Origin: Arthrobacter sp. FB24 | GTDB lineage: Bacteria > Actinomycetota > Actinomycetes > Actinomycetales > Micrococcaceae | Assembly: GCF_000196235.1 (NCBI RefSeq) | Contig: NC_008541.1 | Span: 2,046,001-2,110,000, forward strand | Direction of reading: 5' to 3' | DNA length: 64,000 bases | In this document: piece after piece, positions 15,732 through 25,721 of the stretch | How the letters are laid out: each line of letters begins with the position of its first letter | How positions within the stretch are numbered: the stretch's first letter is position 1 | Notes under the pieces: generated by a model | The model's database searches: none | What the model saw: the letters and a program-made list of their open reading frames with translations, nothing else | Told to the model about the DNA's origin: nothing | Translations under genes and position numbers: made by a program

Positions 15732-17168
15732 TTGAGCATAACCAAACCACACACCACGGTGCTTCTCACCGGGGCAACCGGCAACTGGGGGAGGGCGACC
15801 CTGCGCGAGCTCTCCTCGCGTTCGGACCGCGTCACCGTACTGGTGCTCTCCTTACCAGGCGAAAAAGACAAGGCCGTACTGTCGGAGTTCTCGGCCATGG
15901 AGAACCTGGATGTTGTCTGGGGGGATCTGACAGATTACGCCACTGTTGCGACGTGCGTAGCGCGGGCGGATGTGGTGCTCCATGTGGGGGCGGTTGTTTC
16001 GCCTTTGGCCGATGAGCAGCCTGAGCTGGCTACTCGTGTGAACGTGGGCAGCATGCGGAACATCATCCGGGCGGTGAAGGCACAGCCCGATCCCAGCCGG
16101 ATCAGGGTTGTCGGCGTCGGGTCGGTAGCGCAGACCGGGAACCGCAACCCCCCGCTCCATTGGGGCAGGGTCGGTGACCCAATCCGCGTGTCCCGGTTCG
16201 ACGCCTATGGCCAAAGTAAGGTGACAGCCGAGCGGGAACTTGTCGAGGCCGGCCTGCCGACTTGGGTCTGGCTGCGGCAGACAGGAATCTTCCATCCCGG
16301 GATGCTCGAAATACGGGACCCCATCATGACCCACTCGCCGTTCGCAGGAGTCATGGAATGGGTTTCGGCACAAGACTCGGCCCGGCTGCTGGCCAACCTC
16401 TGCGAACCGGATGTCCCGGGCGAATTGTGGGGAGGTGTCTACAACATCGGCGGGGGCGAGGGCTGGCGGCTCAGCAACTGGCAACTGCAGACGGCCATCG
16501 GCCAAGCTGTGGGCGTGAAGGACATCAGGAAGTGGTACGACCGGAATTGGTTCGCGCTGAAGAACTTCCATGGACAGTGGTACACCGACAGCGACCGGCT
16601 GCACGCCCTGGTCCCGTTCCGCCAGGACACGTTCGAAAGTGCCCTCGCCCGCGCCCTCGCCACGGCCCCCTCGTCAGTACGAAATGCCGGCAAGGTCCCG
16701 GCCTGGATCGTCAAACACCTCGTCATGAAGCCGCTGTCCCGCAAACCCCGGGGAACGATGGCAGCCATCAGGTCAGGAACCGACCAGGAGGTCAGCGCCC
16801 ATTTCGGCAGCCTGCCGGAATGGCGCAGCATCGGCGACTGGTCCACGTTCGAGCCGCCCGCACCCTCACGCACCCCGTCCTATCTCGACCACGGATATGA
16901 CGAGAACAAGCCTGCATCCGAGTGGTCCGCCATCGATTACCTGGAGGCAGCAGCCTTCCGAGGCGGCAGGCTTTTGACCGAAGACGTGAACCCTGGGCTT
17001 CCGTCGGCACCGCTCATGTGGTCCTGTGGGGCGGGCCATGAATTCGCTGCCAGCCCAAGGCTGGTGCTTCAGGCTGGCCACTGGTGCCCCGCATGTACCG
17101 CCGATCCCGCAGGCTACGACCGGCAAGCCGAGCACAACAAATTCCTCGCTCAGGTCATCGATGCATGA
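15732..17168 (+). CDS. NAD-dependent epimerase/dehydratase fused to a C-terminal zinc ribbon
   Basis: A 478-residue protein with a TTG start, preceded by GGAGA at good distance. The N-terminal Rossmann fold shows TGATGNWGRATLREL at residues 13-27 and a short-chain-type active site with YGQSK (Tyr-x-x-x-Lys) near residue 160, as in extended SDR sugar epimerases and dehydrogenases. After about residue 330 a helical region leads to a C-terminal tail with CGAGHEF and CPAC, about 22 residues apart, resembling a treble-clef zinc ribbon. That addition is unusual for an SDR. In the cluster it may oxidise or epimerise the glycoside or the released rhamnose. Stop and next gene are close, suggesting one operon. 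Confidence 0.85.
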   Translation: MSITKPHTTVLLTGATGNWGRATLRELSSRSDRVTVLVLSLPGEKDKAVLSEFSAMENLDVVWGDLTDYATVATCVARADVVLHVGAVVSPLADEQPELATRVNVGSMRNIIRAVKAQPDPSRIRVVGVGSVAQTGNRNPPLHWGRVGDPIRVSRFDAYGQSKVTAERELVEAGLPTWVWLRQTGIFHPGMLEIRDPIMTHSPFAGVMEWVSAQDSARLLANLCEPDVPGELWGGVYNIGGGEGWRLSNWQLQTAIGQAVGVKDIRKWYDRNWFALKNFHGQWYTDSDRLHALVPFRQDTFESALARALATAPSSVRNAGKVPAWIVKHLVMKPLSRKPRGTMAAIRSGTDQEVSAHFGSLPEWRSIGDWSTFEPPAPSRTPSYLDHGYDENKPASEWSAIDYLEAAAFRGGRLLTEDVNPGLPSAPLMWSCGAGHEFAASPRLVLQAGHWCPACTADPAGYDRQAEHNKFLAQVIDA

Positions 17169-17217
17169 CCGCCGCGACGACTGCAAGCCCTTCCTTCTCG
17201 ATACTCAAGGACATTTC

Positions 17218-19716
17218 ATGACCCCCACCTGGCACGCCGAGTTCATCACCTCGGAATTCCCCAACGGCGAGCTCGACGACCCGGCACTGTACTTCCGGAA
17301 GGAGTTCCTCGTCGCCGAGGGCCTGACCAAAGCCACCCTCAAAACAACCGCTGTCGGTCTCGTCGAACCCCACCTCAACGGCAGCAAAGTCGGCGACGAA
17401 GTGCTGGCCCCGGGCTGGACTTCCTACCGCAACCGGCTCGCCGTCAGCTCCTACGACGTCACGGACTCGATCGCCGTTGGTGCGAACGCCGTGGGCGCCA
17501 TCGTCGGGCAAGGTTGGGCTCTCGGCCGCCTCGGCTGGGAGAACAAAAGCCACTTCTACTCCAACTCCCCGGCGCTATACCTGGAAATCGAACTGGAGTA
17601 CGGCGACCGGACGGAGTACGTCCTCTCCGACAGTAGCTTCCGCTGCTCCACCGGCGGGGTCCGCGCCAACAGCATCTACGACGGCGAGACCTTCGACGCA
17701 CGCTTGGAAAGCAACGGCTGGGCCCTGCCCGGTTTCAATGACCGGCACTGGACCCAGGCGAAACCCTTCGAATGGAACCTCGACACACTGATCGAGCCGG
17801 CCGCGCCGCCCATCCGGGCCACCCAGGAGATCAAGCCTGCATCCATCACCAACCTCTCGGGCGGCAGAAGCATCATCGACTTCGGCCAGGTCATCTCAGG
17901 ATGGGTACGCCTGCGCGCCCGGGGCGGAAAGGCGGGAGACACCATCACCCTCCGGCACGCCGAACTGCTCACACCCGGCGGCGAGCTCGACACCGAGACG
18001 CTACGGACGGCCCAAGCCACGGATCACTGGATCCTCGCCGGGCCTGAAGACACCACCTGGGAGCCCCGCTTTACCTTCCACGGCTTCCGCTACGCCGAAG
18101 TCACCGGCTATCCCGGAGATCTTTCCGTCCGGGACATCACCGCCGTGGTCGTGCACAGTGATATGGCACGCACCGGGTGGTTCTCATCGTCCAATGAGCT
18201 GGTCGACCGGATGCACGAGAACACCGTCTGGTCCATGCGGGACAACTTTGTCGGCGTCCCCACAGACTGCCCGCAGCGGGACGAACGGCTCGGGTGGACC
18301 GGGGACCTGCACGCCTTCGGACCCACCGCCGTACTCCTCCACGACGTCCGCGGGGTGCTCAGATCATGGCTGGCAGATCTCCGGGCCGAGCAGAACGAAA
18401 AGAGCTTCGTTCCATGGGTTGTCCCCGACATCCTCTCCACCCCGTCGTCCCCGACCGCGTTGTGGAGCGACGTGGCCGTCGCCCTGCCCTGGACCCTGTA
18501 CCAGGAATATGGAGACACATCCATCCTGGAAGAGTCCTACGACTCCATGGCCACCTTCGTCCGCCAGGTCGAAGGCCTGCTGGATGAGAACGGGCTATGG
18601 AGCTCCGGATTCCAGTACGGTGACTGGCTGGACCCGGACGCCCCGGACGACAACCCCGCCGGCGGCAAAACTGACCGCCATCTCGTCGCCTCCGCCTACT
18701 TCTGCAAAACGACGAGGGAAATGGCCGACACCGCCGAAATCCTGGGACAAGAGCGGGACGCATCTTACTTCCGCGCGCTCAACAGGCGGGTGCGCGAGGT
18801 GTTCCGGCGCGAATACATCACCGAGGCCGGACGGATCGTGAACGAGTCAGCCACTGCCTACGCGCTGGCGATCTGCTTCGGCATCCTTGAGGAGGACCAG
18901 ATGCGCCACGCCGGCAAACAGTTGGCCCAGCTCGTGGCGAAATCCGGCTACACCATCTCCACAGGCTTCGCGGGCACACCCCACGTAACGGACGCCCTGA
19001 CACTCACCGGGCACCTGGATGAGGCCTACAAGCTGCTCACCCAAACCCAGTGTCCTTCCTTCCTCTACCCGGTCACCCAGGGTGCCACGACCATCTGGGA
19101 ACGCTGGGACTCAGTCCGGCCGGACGGCACGGTGAACCCTTCGGGCATGACTTCCCTGAACCACTACGCATTCGGAGCCGTCACGTCCTGGCTGTACCGG
19201 GTCGTCGCCGGCCTCCAAGCCGCAGCCCCGGGGTGGCGCCGCATCCGCATCGAACCCCGCCCCGGAGGCGGACTTACCCATGCCACCGCGCGGCATGACA
19301 CTGTCCTGGGCGCCGTGGAGGTCTCTTGGCGGATCACATCCAAAACCATGAGCGTAGACGTGCGCATGCCCGCCGGCGCCGAGGCTGAAGTGGTCCTGCC
19401 ACTCGACCCGGATAACAGGACAATCAGCATCGGGCAAGGGCAGCATCACTGGGAATACGCGTTGCCCGAGTCCTACGGAACACGTCCTGACTTCACCATG
19501 GACACGCCCCTGGCGGAGCTGTCCAGGGACATCACTACATGGGACGCCCTCACCCGGGTTTTCGCCTCCCACCTGCCCGGCGTCCCCATCGAAGGCAACG
19601 GGCCAGGAGCTGAAGGTATCTCGCTGAGCGTCTTGCTGCAGTACGTCCCGGGTGCCTCCGAAGAGTTCCGCCTGGACCTCGAAAACGCCCTGACAGAAGC
19701 CGCCGCGCACGCCTAG
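17218..19716 (+). CDS. Alpha-L-rhamnosidase, GH78 (first copy)
   Basis: An 832-residue cytoplasmic GH78 enzyme, removing terminal alpha-L-rhamnose from glycosides. The ATG chosen has AAGGACA upstream; an alternative ATG 57 bases earlier overlaps the previous stop. Domain order follows the family: beta-sandwich N domain (FRKEFLVAEG, LNGSKVGDEVLAPGWTSYRN), Bac_rhamnosid domain with SIIDFGQVISGWVRLR, then the (alpha/alpha)6 barrel opened by TDCPQRDERLGWTGD at about residue 350, which holds the catalytic acidic residues. GATTIWERWDSV follows near residue 625, then a C-terminal beta domain. There is no signal peptide. A second, diverged GH78 lies two genes downstream. Confidence 0.95.
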   Translation: MTPTWHAEFITSEFPNGELDDPALYFRKEFLVAEGLTKATLKTTAVGLVEPHLNGSKVGDEVLAPGWTSYRNRLAVSSYDVTDSIAVGANAVGAIVGQGWALGRLGWENKSHFYSNSPALYLEIELEYGDRTEYVLSDSSFRCSTGGVRANSIYDGETFDARLESNGWALPGFNDRHWTQAKPFEWNLDTLIEPAAPPIRATQEIKPASITNLSGGRSIIDFGQVISGWVRLRARGGKAGDTITLRHAELLTPGGELDTETLRTAQATDHWILAGPEDTTWEPRFTFHGFRYAEVTGYPGDLSVRDITAVVVHSDMARTGWFSSSNELVDRMHENTVWSMRDNFVGVPTDCPQRDERLGWTGDLHAFGPTAVLLHDVRGVLRSWLADLRAEQNEKSFVPWVVPDILSTPSSPTALWSDVAVALPWTLYQEYGDTSILEESYDSMATFVRQVEGLLDENGLWSSGFQYGDWLDPDAPDDNPAGGKTDRHLVASAYFCKTTREMADTAEILGQERDASYFRALNRRVREVFRREYITEAGRIVNESATAYALAICFGILEEDQMRHAGKQLAQLVAKSGYTISTGFAGTPHVTDALTLTGHLDEAYKLLTQTQCPSFLYPVTQGATTIWERWDSVRPDGTVNPSGMTSLNHYAFGAVTSWLYRVVAGLQAAAPGWRRIRIEPRPGGGLTHATARHDTVLGAVEVSWRITSKTMSVDVRMPAGAEAEVVLPLDPDNRTISIGQGQHHWEYALPESYGTRPDFTMDTPLAELSRDITTWDALTRVFASHLPGVPIEGNGPGAEGISLSVLLQYVPGASEEFRLDLENALTEAAAHA

Positions 19717-19725
19717 CTGCCGCCG

Positions 19726-19758
19726 CTGTTCGGCCCGCCTACCTACCGGGCCGAACAG
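19726..19758 (+). promoter_or_regulatory. Intercistronic hairpin between the rhamnosidase and GH3 genes
   Basis: CTGTTCGGCCCG and CGGGCCGAACAG form a perfect 12-bp stem with a 9-base loop, ten bases after the rhamnosidase stop and just ahead of the GH3 ribosome site. No T tract follows, so it is more likely to stabilise or attenuate the transcript than to end it. Confidence 0.6.
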
Positions 19759-19781
19759 CCACCAGACCAATGGAGAGTTTT

Positions 19782-22034
19782 ATGAGCACGAACACGTCCA
19801 ACCTCACCCTGGAGCAAAAAGCATCGCTGCTATCAGGAGAGAACTTTTGGCAGACGAAAGAACTGCCGGAGGCAGGCATCCCCGCCATCGTCCTGACTGA
19901 TGGGCCGCACGGTATCCGACGCCAACTGGCCGGGGAAGACCACCTCGGCCTGCACCACAGCGAACCCTCGACATGCTTCCCGCCGGCAGTGGCAGTAGGT
20001 TCCAGCTGGAATCCAGCGGTCGCCCAGAGGCTCGGTGCCGGTGTCGGCAAGGAAGGCCACCGACTGGGCATATCCGTCGCACTGGGGCCGGGCGTGAACA
20101 TCAAGAGGTCGCCGTTGTGCGGCAGGAACTTCGAGTACTACTCCGAGGACCCGCTGCTCTCGGGCATCCTAGGGGCTGCGCACGTCACCGGGCTCCAGGC
20201 CGAAGGCGTCGGGGCCAGCGTCAAACACTTCGCAGCCAACAACCAGGAAACCGACCGGATGCGGGTCAGCGTCGAGATTGACGAACGCACCCTCCGGGAA
20301 ATCTACCTCCCGGCCTTCGAGCGGATCGTCAAGGAAGCGCGGCCCGCCACTGTCATGTGCTCCTACAACAAAATCAACGGGGTCTACGCCTCCGAAAACC
20401 GATGGCTGCTCACCGAACTGCTACGGGACGAATGGGGCTTCGACGGAGCCGTGGTATCCGACTGGGGCGCGGTCTCGAACCGCGTCGCCGCACTCAAAGC
20501 CGGCCTGGACCTCGAAATGCCGGGCAACGGAGGAACCAGCAACCGTGAAATTGTCGAGGCCGTTAAGAACGGAACGCTGGACATCGACGATGTCGACCGC
20601 GCAGCGGCCCGTGTTCTTTCCCTGACACACAATTCCGTGGCCTCACCGGGCCACTACGACGTCGGAGACAGCCATGCCTTGGCACATGAGCTTGCCCGGG
20701 AGTGCATCGTGCTGCTCAAGAACGACGGACAGGCGCTTCCACTGGCCGGCAATTCCCGGGTTGCTGTCATCGGTCACTTCGCCGCCGCGCCCCGCTACCA
20801 GGGCGGCGGCAGCTCCCATATCAACGCGACGCGGGAAGAATCCGCCCTGGAATCCATCCGCGAACATGCGGCACGGCTCGGGGCCGAGGTCACATACTCG
20901 CCGGGCTTCACCGTGGACGACCACGCTCCGGAGCAGGCCACACTGATGGGCGCAGCCGTTGAAGCTGCGACCGCTTCGGACGTGGCGATCATCTTCGCCG
21001 GACTCTCCGAGCAAGACGAATCCGAAGGGTTCGACCGAAACCACCTGGACCTTCCCGCGCACCAAGTCCATGCGATTCGTACCGTCGCACAGGCAGCCCC
21101 GAAGACCGTCGTCGTCCTCTCCCACGGGGGCGTCGTTTCCCTCGAAGGCTGGCATGACGACGCCGATGCGATCGTTGAAGGGTGGCTGCTGGGCCAGGCC
21201 GGCGGGGCGGCGATCGCCGAAGTCCTGTTCGGCGCCGTCAACCCTTCCGGGCACCTTGCCGAAACAATTCCTTTGAGGCTTCAGGACAATCCCAGCTGGC
21301 TCAACTTCCCCGGAGAGCAGCAGCATGTCCGCTACGGCGAAGGCGTGTTCGTCGGATACCGCTACTACACCAGCGCGGACGTCCCCGTCCGCTACCATTT
21401 CGGACACGGGCTCAGCTACACCACGTTCCGTACCGACAACCTCGATATCGAAGTCACAGGCCCCTCATCCGCCCGTGCACGCGTGACCGTCACCAACACC
21501 GGAAACCTGGCCGGGAAACATGTCATCCAGCTTTACGTGGCCACGACCGCTGGCCCCGTGAAACGCCCGGCCCGCGAATTGAAGGCCTTCACTAAAATCG
21601 ACCTGGACCCCGGGCAGAGCAAAACAGTGGAACTGGGGCTGGACCACCGGTCCTTTGCCTATTACGACGAACCCCTCGGCCGTTGGGTGGCCGCAGCGGG
21701 TGACTACGCCATCCAGATCGGCGTCGACGCCGGAACCATCGACACCCAAACGTCGATCACCCTGGTGGGGGACACTATTACACGTGAACTGAGCATGGAT
21801 TCCCCGGTCGGTGAATGGTTCGGGCACCCCGTCGTCGGCCCGGCACTCCTGCAGGGGATCACGGCATCCATGTCAGAGCAACAGGCACACGCTGCCGCGG
21901 CCAACCAGGACAGCATGAGGATGGTGGAATCTTTGCCGATGAAGCAATTCGTCGGCTTCCTCGGAGACGCCCTCCCGCCCGAAGCACTCGACCAACTCTT
22001 GGCACTCAGCCGCCAGCCGGCCGAAGCCGTCTAA
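19782..22034 (+). CDS. Beta-glucosidase, GH3
   Basis: A 750-residue GH3 enzyme, retaining hydrolase of beta-glucosides. GGAG precedes the ATG. The (beta/alpha)8 domain includes TDGPHGIR near residue 45, KHFAANNQE near 150 and VVSDWGA with the nucleophile Asp227. The alpha/beta sandwich domain carries the KNDG and GGGSSH (about 350) segments and a conserved GLSEQDESEGFDR loop, where the acid/base is expected. A C-terminal fibronectin-III-like domain begins at GHGLSYTTF. It lacks a signal peptide. In the cluster it would remove the glucose left after derhamnosylation of rutinoside- or neohesperidoside-type sugars. Confidence 0.95.
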   Translation: MSTNTSNLTLEQKASLLSGENFWQTKELPEAGIPAIVLTDGPHGIRRQLAGEDHLGLHHSEPSTCFPPAVAVGSSWNPAVAQRLGAGVGKEGHRLGISVALGPGVNIKRSPLCGRNFEYYSEDPLLSGILGAAHVTGLQAEGVGASVKHFAANNQETDRMRVSVEIDERTLREIYLPAFERIVKEARPATVMCSYNKINGVYASENRWLLTELLRDEWGFDGAVVSDWGAVSNRVAALKAGLDLEMPGNGGTSNREIVEAVKNGTLDIDDVDRAAARVLSLTHNSVASPGHYDVGDSHALAHELARECIVLLKNDGQALPLAGNSRVAVIGHFAAAPRYQGGGSSHINATREESALESIREHAARLGAEVTYSPGFTVDDHAPEQATLMGAAVEAATASDVAIIFAGLSEQDESEGFDRNHLDLPAHQVHAIRTVAQAAPKTVVVLSHGGVVSLEGWHDDADAIVEGWLLGQAGGAAIAEVLFGAVNPSGHLAETIPLRLQDNPSWLNFPGEQQHVRYGEGVFVGYRYYTSADVPVRYHFGHGLSYTTFRTDNLDIEVTGPSSARARVTVTNTGNLAGKHVIQLYVATTAGPVKRPARELKAFTKIDLDPGQSKTVELGLDHRSFAYYDEPLGRWVAAAGDYAIQIGVDAGTIDTQTSITLVGDTITRELSMDSPVGEWFGHPVVGPALLQGITASMSEQQAHAAAANQDSMRMVESLPMKQFVGFLGDALPPEALDQLLALSRQPAEAV

Positions 22035-22088
22035 CTGTCCCGCCAACACATCAAGCCATAATTCCGACGGATTGCAGAAAGTACGCCA

Positions 22089-24419
22089 TTGACTGCCCAG
22101 ATCGATGCCACTGCCCAGGACCTGCTCGCCAAGGCGACCTGGATCCAGGCCGCTGAAGACACTGTCCCTCCGGCCGGCGCGCGCCCAGCCTACGAATTCC
22201 GCACCACCTTCACCCTTCACGGGGCGCCTCGGCACGCCACCCTGGCGGCCACCGCCCACGGGATCTATGAAGCCTTCATCAACGGGGTCCGTGTTGGCGA
22301 TGAGGAACTGACGCCCGGCCTGACCAGTTACGCCAAGACCCTCTACGTGCAGCACCACGAGGTCACCGGCTTGCTGGAGACGGGTTTGAACGAACTGCGG
22401 CTGGTGCTCAGCGATGGATGGTTCCGCGGACGATGCGGACCCAGCCGGGTTCCTGACAACTTCGGAGTACATACCGCTCTTGTCGCACAACTCAACCTCG
22501 AAACATCAGCCGACACCATCATCATTGCCACGGGCCCTGACTGGGAATACGGCACCGGCTCCATCACCGCCGCAGACCTCATGGACGGGCAAACGAACGA
22601 TTTCACGAGGCTGGACGACATCCCATGGCAGCCCGTCAGGGTCGCCGACAACGCGTTGACCCTTGATCGATCCCGGCTCGCCTTTTCGCCCGCGCCTCCC
22701 GTGCGGCGCATCCGTCAATACCCGGCTATTGACGTCACCAGGCTCTCCCGTGGCAGACAGATCGTGGACTTTGGACAAAACCTCAACGGCTGGGTCCGAC
22801 TGTCAGCGCTCGGACCGGCAGGAACCACCACCAAGCTCACCCACGGAGAAGCCCTCGACCCCACCGGTGACCTGACCACCGCGCACCTCGCCTACACCCC
22901 GTACCCGGACCCCAACCCCCTGCCCACAGGCCAAACCGACACCGTTATCTCCCGAGGGCATCCCGGCGACGTGTTCGAACCACGCCACACCACCCACGGG
23001 TTCCGGTACGTTGCCGTCGATGGCCTTCTTGAGGACCTCAACCCGGCCGACATCGTCGCCGTCCTCGTGCACACGGACTTGGCAGCTACCGGCACTTTCG
23101 AATGCAGCGACGAACGTGTCAACCGACTGCACCGCATCGCTGAGGCCAGCTGGCACGCGAACGCGTGCGACGTGCCCACTGACTGCCCGCAACGGGAACG
23201 CTGGGGCTACACCGGCGACTACCAAATTTTCGTCCGCAGCGCCGCGTTCCTCGACGACATCTATGGTTTCTCGAGGAAATGGCTGCAGTCGCTGGCTGAT
23301 GACCAGCTCGACAACGGCTGCATCACCAACGTTGCCCCCAACACGGGCGTGGTCGACAACCCCGAGATCCCCTTCTCCTTTGACGGGTCCGCAGGCTGGG
23401 GGGACGCGGCAACCATCGTGCCCTGGCAGCTCTACGTAACCTACGGCGACGCCCGCGTGCTCGAAGATAGCTTCGAGATGATGACCCGATGGGTGGACTA
23501 CATCGCCGGCCTCGCCGCGACCGGGCGGCACCCCTCCCGCCAGGAGAGCCGAGCGGAACCTGCGCCCCATGAAAGCTTCCTTTGGGACTCAGGCTTCCAC
23601 TGGGGAGAATGGGCCGAGCCCGGGGGAGCCTTCGACTTCTTTGGCGACAAAGGCATCGTGGCCACCGCATACATGGCCCGTTCCGCGGACATCGTCTCCA
23701 AAGCCGCCGCGATCCTCGGTAAAAAGGAGCTCGCCCACCACTACCGGGAACTTCATGCCAACGCCCTTGACGCCTGGCGCACCGAGTACCTCACCCCGGC
23801 AGGTCACCTGACCCTCGAATCGCAAGCCAACTACGTGCGGGGTCTGGCTTTCGGGCTGATCCCTGCAGAACTCGAAACAAACGCCGTCAACCGTCTTGTC
23901 GAGCTCATCCGGGAAAAGGACAACCATCTGTCCACAGGATTCCTCTCGACACCATTCCTGCTGCCGGTACTGGCGGACCACGGCCGGACAGATGTCGCCT
24001 ATGAACTGCTGTTCCAGGACACCGCTCCGAGCTGGATGACCATGCTCGACAGGGGTGCGACCACGATTTGGGAATCCTGGGAAGGAATCACCGAAGACGG
24101 CATGATGCATGAGTCGCTGAACCACTACTCCAAGGGAGCGGTCATCACGTTCCTTCACGAATACGTCGCCGGCATCCGTCCCGACGAAAACCACCCCGGG
24201 TATGAGCACTTCACTATCGAACCCAAGCCCGGCCACGGACTGAACTGGGCACGCGCAAACCTCCGTGCAGCGCGCGGGGCTATCACCAGCGCATGGCACA
24301 TCGACGACGAGACGTTCACACTCGACGTGACCGTGCCCGCGGGGGCAACCGCCCGCATTGTCATGCCCACCGGAACACAGCACACAGCCGGGCCGGGAAA
24401 CCACACCTTCAAGGAATAG
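22089..24419 (+). CDS. Alpha-L-rhamnosidase, GH78 (second copy)
   Basis: A 776-residue GH78 protein starting at TTG, with a weak AGAAAGT ribosome site. Domains as in the first copy: beta-sandwich with FINGVRVGDEELTPGLTSY, central beta domain with QIVDFGQNLNGWVRLS, and catalytic barrel starting at TDCPQRERWGYTGD (about residue 365), one residue shorter in the motif than the first copy. GATTIWESWEGI is followed by MMHESLNHYSKGAV, and a C-terminal beta domain ends in GNHTFKE. Identity with the first copy appears modest, so the two probably recognise different linkages or aglycones. The following esterase begins only a few bases after its stop. Confidence 0.94.
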   Translation: MTAQIDATAQDLLAKATWIQAAEDTVPPAGARPAYEFRTTFTLHGAPRHATLAATAHGIYEAFINGVRVGDEELTPGLTSYAKTLYVQHHEVTGLLETGLNELRLVLSDGWFRGRCGPSRVPDNFGVHTALVAQLNLETSADTIIIATGPDWEYGTGSITAADLMDGQTNDFTRLDDIPWQPVRVADNALTLDRSRLAFSPAPPVRRIRQYPAIDVTRLSRGRQIVDFGQNLNGWVRLSALGPAGTTTKLTHGEALDPTGDLTTAHLAYTPYPDPNPLPTGQTDTVISRGHPGDVFEPRHTTHGFRYVAVDGLLEDLNPADIVAVLVHTDLAATGTFECSDERVNRLHRIAEASWHANACDVPTDCPQRERWGYTGDYQIFVRSAAFLDDIYGFSRKWLQSLADDQLDNGCITNVAPNTGVVDNPEIPFSFDGSAGWGDAATIVPWQLYVTYGDARVLEDSFEMMTRWVDYIAGLAATGRHPSRQESRAEPAPHESFLWDSGFHWGEWAEPGGAFDFFGDKGIVATAYMARSADIVSKAAAILGKKELAHHYRELHANALDAWRTEYLTPAGHLTLESQANYVRGLAFGLIPAELETNAVNRLVELIREKDNHLSTGFLSTPFLLPVLADHGRTDVAYELLFQDTAPSWMTMLDRGATTIWESWEGITEDGMMHESLNHYSKGAVITFLHEYVAGIRPDENHPGYEHFTIEPKPGHGLNWARANLRAARGAITSAWHIDDETFTLDVTVPAGATARIVMPTGTQHTAGPGNHTFKE

Positions 24420-24422
24420 CCC

Positions 24423-25343
24423 ATGCAAACCCTCACCCCACCGCGCAGCCCCTCCCTGCGCAGCCGCATCCTTCGCTCCATCCTGCTCCGCGCCAAGAAC
24501 ACCAACGACATCGCCGCAACCCTCGCCAAAAAAGAAGCGGAGGAAGTCAACGGCAGACCTGACCCAACCCCGAGCCGTTCGGCACTTTCGGGCATCACCA
24601 TCACACGAATGGTCATCGCCGATACCGTCGTGTTCCGTCTGCGGCACAAGCGGCGGGAGCCCCAAAGGGCCGTGCTCTTCTTTCACGGCGGCGGCTACAT
24701 CGAGGGCCCGTCAGCAGGAACCTGGATGATCGGGGCCCGCTTTGTCAGGGACGCCGCGGCAGAGGTGTGGATACCTGCCTACCGCCTGGCGCCCCGGCAA
24801 ACAGCCGAAACGACTGTCGCGGTCGCGCAGGCTGTTTACGAAAAGCTCATCTCCGTGTGGTCCCCGGAGGCCGTCGCCGTGTCCGGTGATTCAGCAGGTG
24901 GCGGCCTCGCCCTTGCAACCGTGCAAGCAGCCGCCGCATCGGGCCTACCAATGCCTGCGATGCTCGGCCTGTTCGCGCCATGGGTTGACCTGACAATGTC
25001 CGACTGGAGGGAGCAAGCCGCAGCCGATCCCATGCTCGACTACGGCAGGCTCACACAATCAGCCAAGGCCTACGCTGGCGACCTCCCACTGGAAGACCCA
25101 CGCGTTAGCCCCCTCCACGGTGACCTAACCGGCCTGCCTCCCACCTGGGTCATCGTCGGTGACGACGACATGCTGGTTCATCAAAACCGCCGCCTGCGCG
25201 ACGGACTGGTCGCAGCGGGGACTCCCCATGTATACCGTGAAGACCCCGGGATGGCGCACGTTCACGTCCTACTCCCAGTCCCCGAAGGACGCCGTGCCCT
25301 CAACGCCTTCCTGGAAGCCATGCAGGTGACCGGATCCATCTGA
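24423..25343 (+). CDS. Alpha/beta hydrolase, HSL-type esterase
   Basis: A 306-residue cytoplasmic carboxylesterase of the hormone-sensitive-lipase family. AAGGAA precedes the ATG. The oxyanion-hole motif HGGGY begins at His88, the nucleophile elbow GDSAGGG contains Ser157, the acid is probably in GDDDMLVHQNRRL, and the base His is in GMAHVHVLL near the C terminus. Last gene of the operon. It may remove acetyl, acyl or aromatic ester groups that decorate natural rhamnosides (for example acylated flavonoid glycosides), which is inference from context only. Confidence 0.92.
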   Translation: MQTLTPPRSPSLRSRILRSILLRAKNTNDIAATLAKKEAEEVNGRPDPTPSRSALSGITITRMVIADTVVFRLRHKRREPQRAVLFFHGGGYIEGPSAGTWMIGARFVRDAAAEVWIPAYRLAPRQTAETTVAVAQAVYEKLISVWSPEAVAVSGDSAGGGLALATVQAAAASGLPMPAMLGLFAPWVDLTMSDWREQAAADPMLDYGRLTQSAKAYAGDLPLEDPRVSPLHGDLTGLPPTWVIVGDDDMLVHQNRRLRDGLVAAGTPHVYREDPGMAHVHVLLPVPEGRRALNAFLEAMQVTGSI

Positions 25344-25682
25344 CCGCGGAACCGCGGCAGCTCGGGGTCTAAAGAACCGTCGTCCTGGACGGCAGCAGCC
25401 CTACCAGGGCCGCCGGCAATCAGCCTGGTGCCGGATCACCACGTCTGCGTTGTTGACGCTTCGGACATTGGCAGCATTCGGGCTGTCCCCGATAATAGAC
25501 GTTCGGTCGTTTTGGCCTAAGCCGGCTCATCCTGGTGTTGTCTTAGTGCCGTCGCCATTCGGGGCTATCGTTTCGTAGCGAGGCAGCGGCCGGGGAAGGC
25601 GAGGGGAGAGAACGCGCGCGAGCAGTCCTTGGATCAACGGGCTGGTCGGCTGCATGGGGCGGAGAAGCGGGCAAAAAGGAGC
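25344..25682. other. Intergenic region before repeat copy B
   Basis: No supportable gene. A short CCGCGGAACCGCGG palindrome follows the esterase stop and may help end the operon. The last 80 bases weakly resemble the leader of repeat copies A and C. Confidence 0.45.
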
Positions 25683-25699
25683 TGTGCACAATGTGCACA
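25683..25699. repeat. First palindrome of repeat copy B
   Basis: TGTGCACA-A-TGTGCACA, perfect; the outermost base pair present in copies A and C is lost here. Confidence 0.85.
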
Positions 25700-25706
25700 C
25701 GCTGGG

Positions 25707-25721
25707 CTTCGGACTGCGGAG
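25707..25721. repeat. Left target-site duplication of IS copy 2
   Basis: CTTCGGACTGCGGAG abuts the IS end TGTGATG and recurs exactly on the other side. It differs by one base from the duplication of copy 1. Confidence 0.9.
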
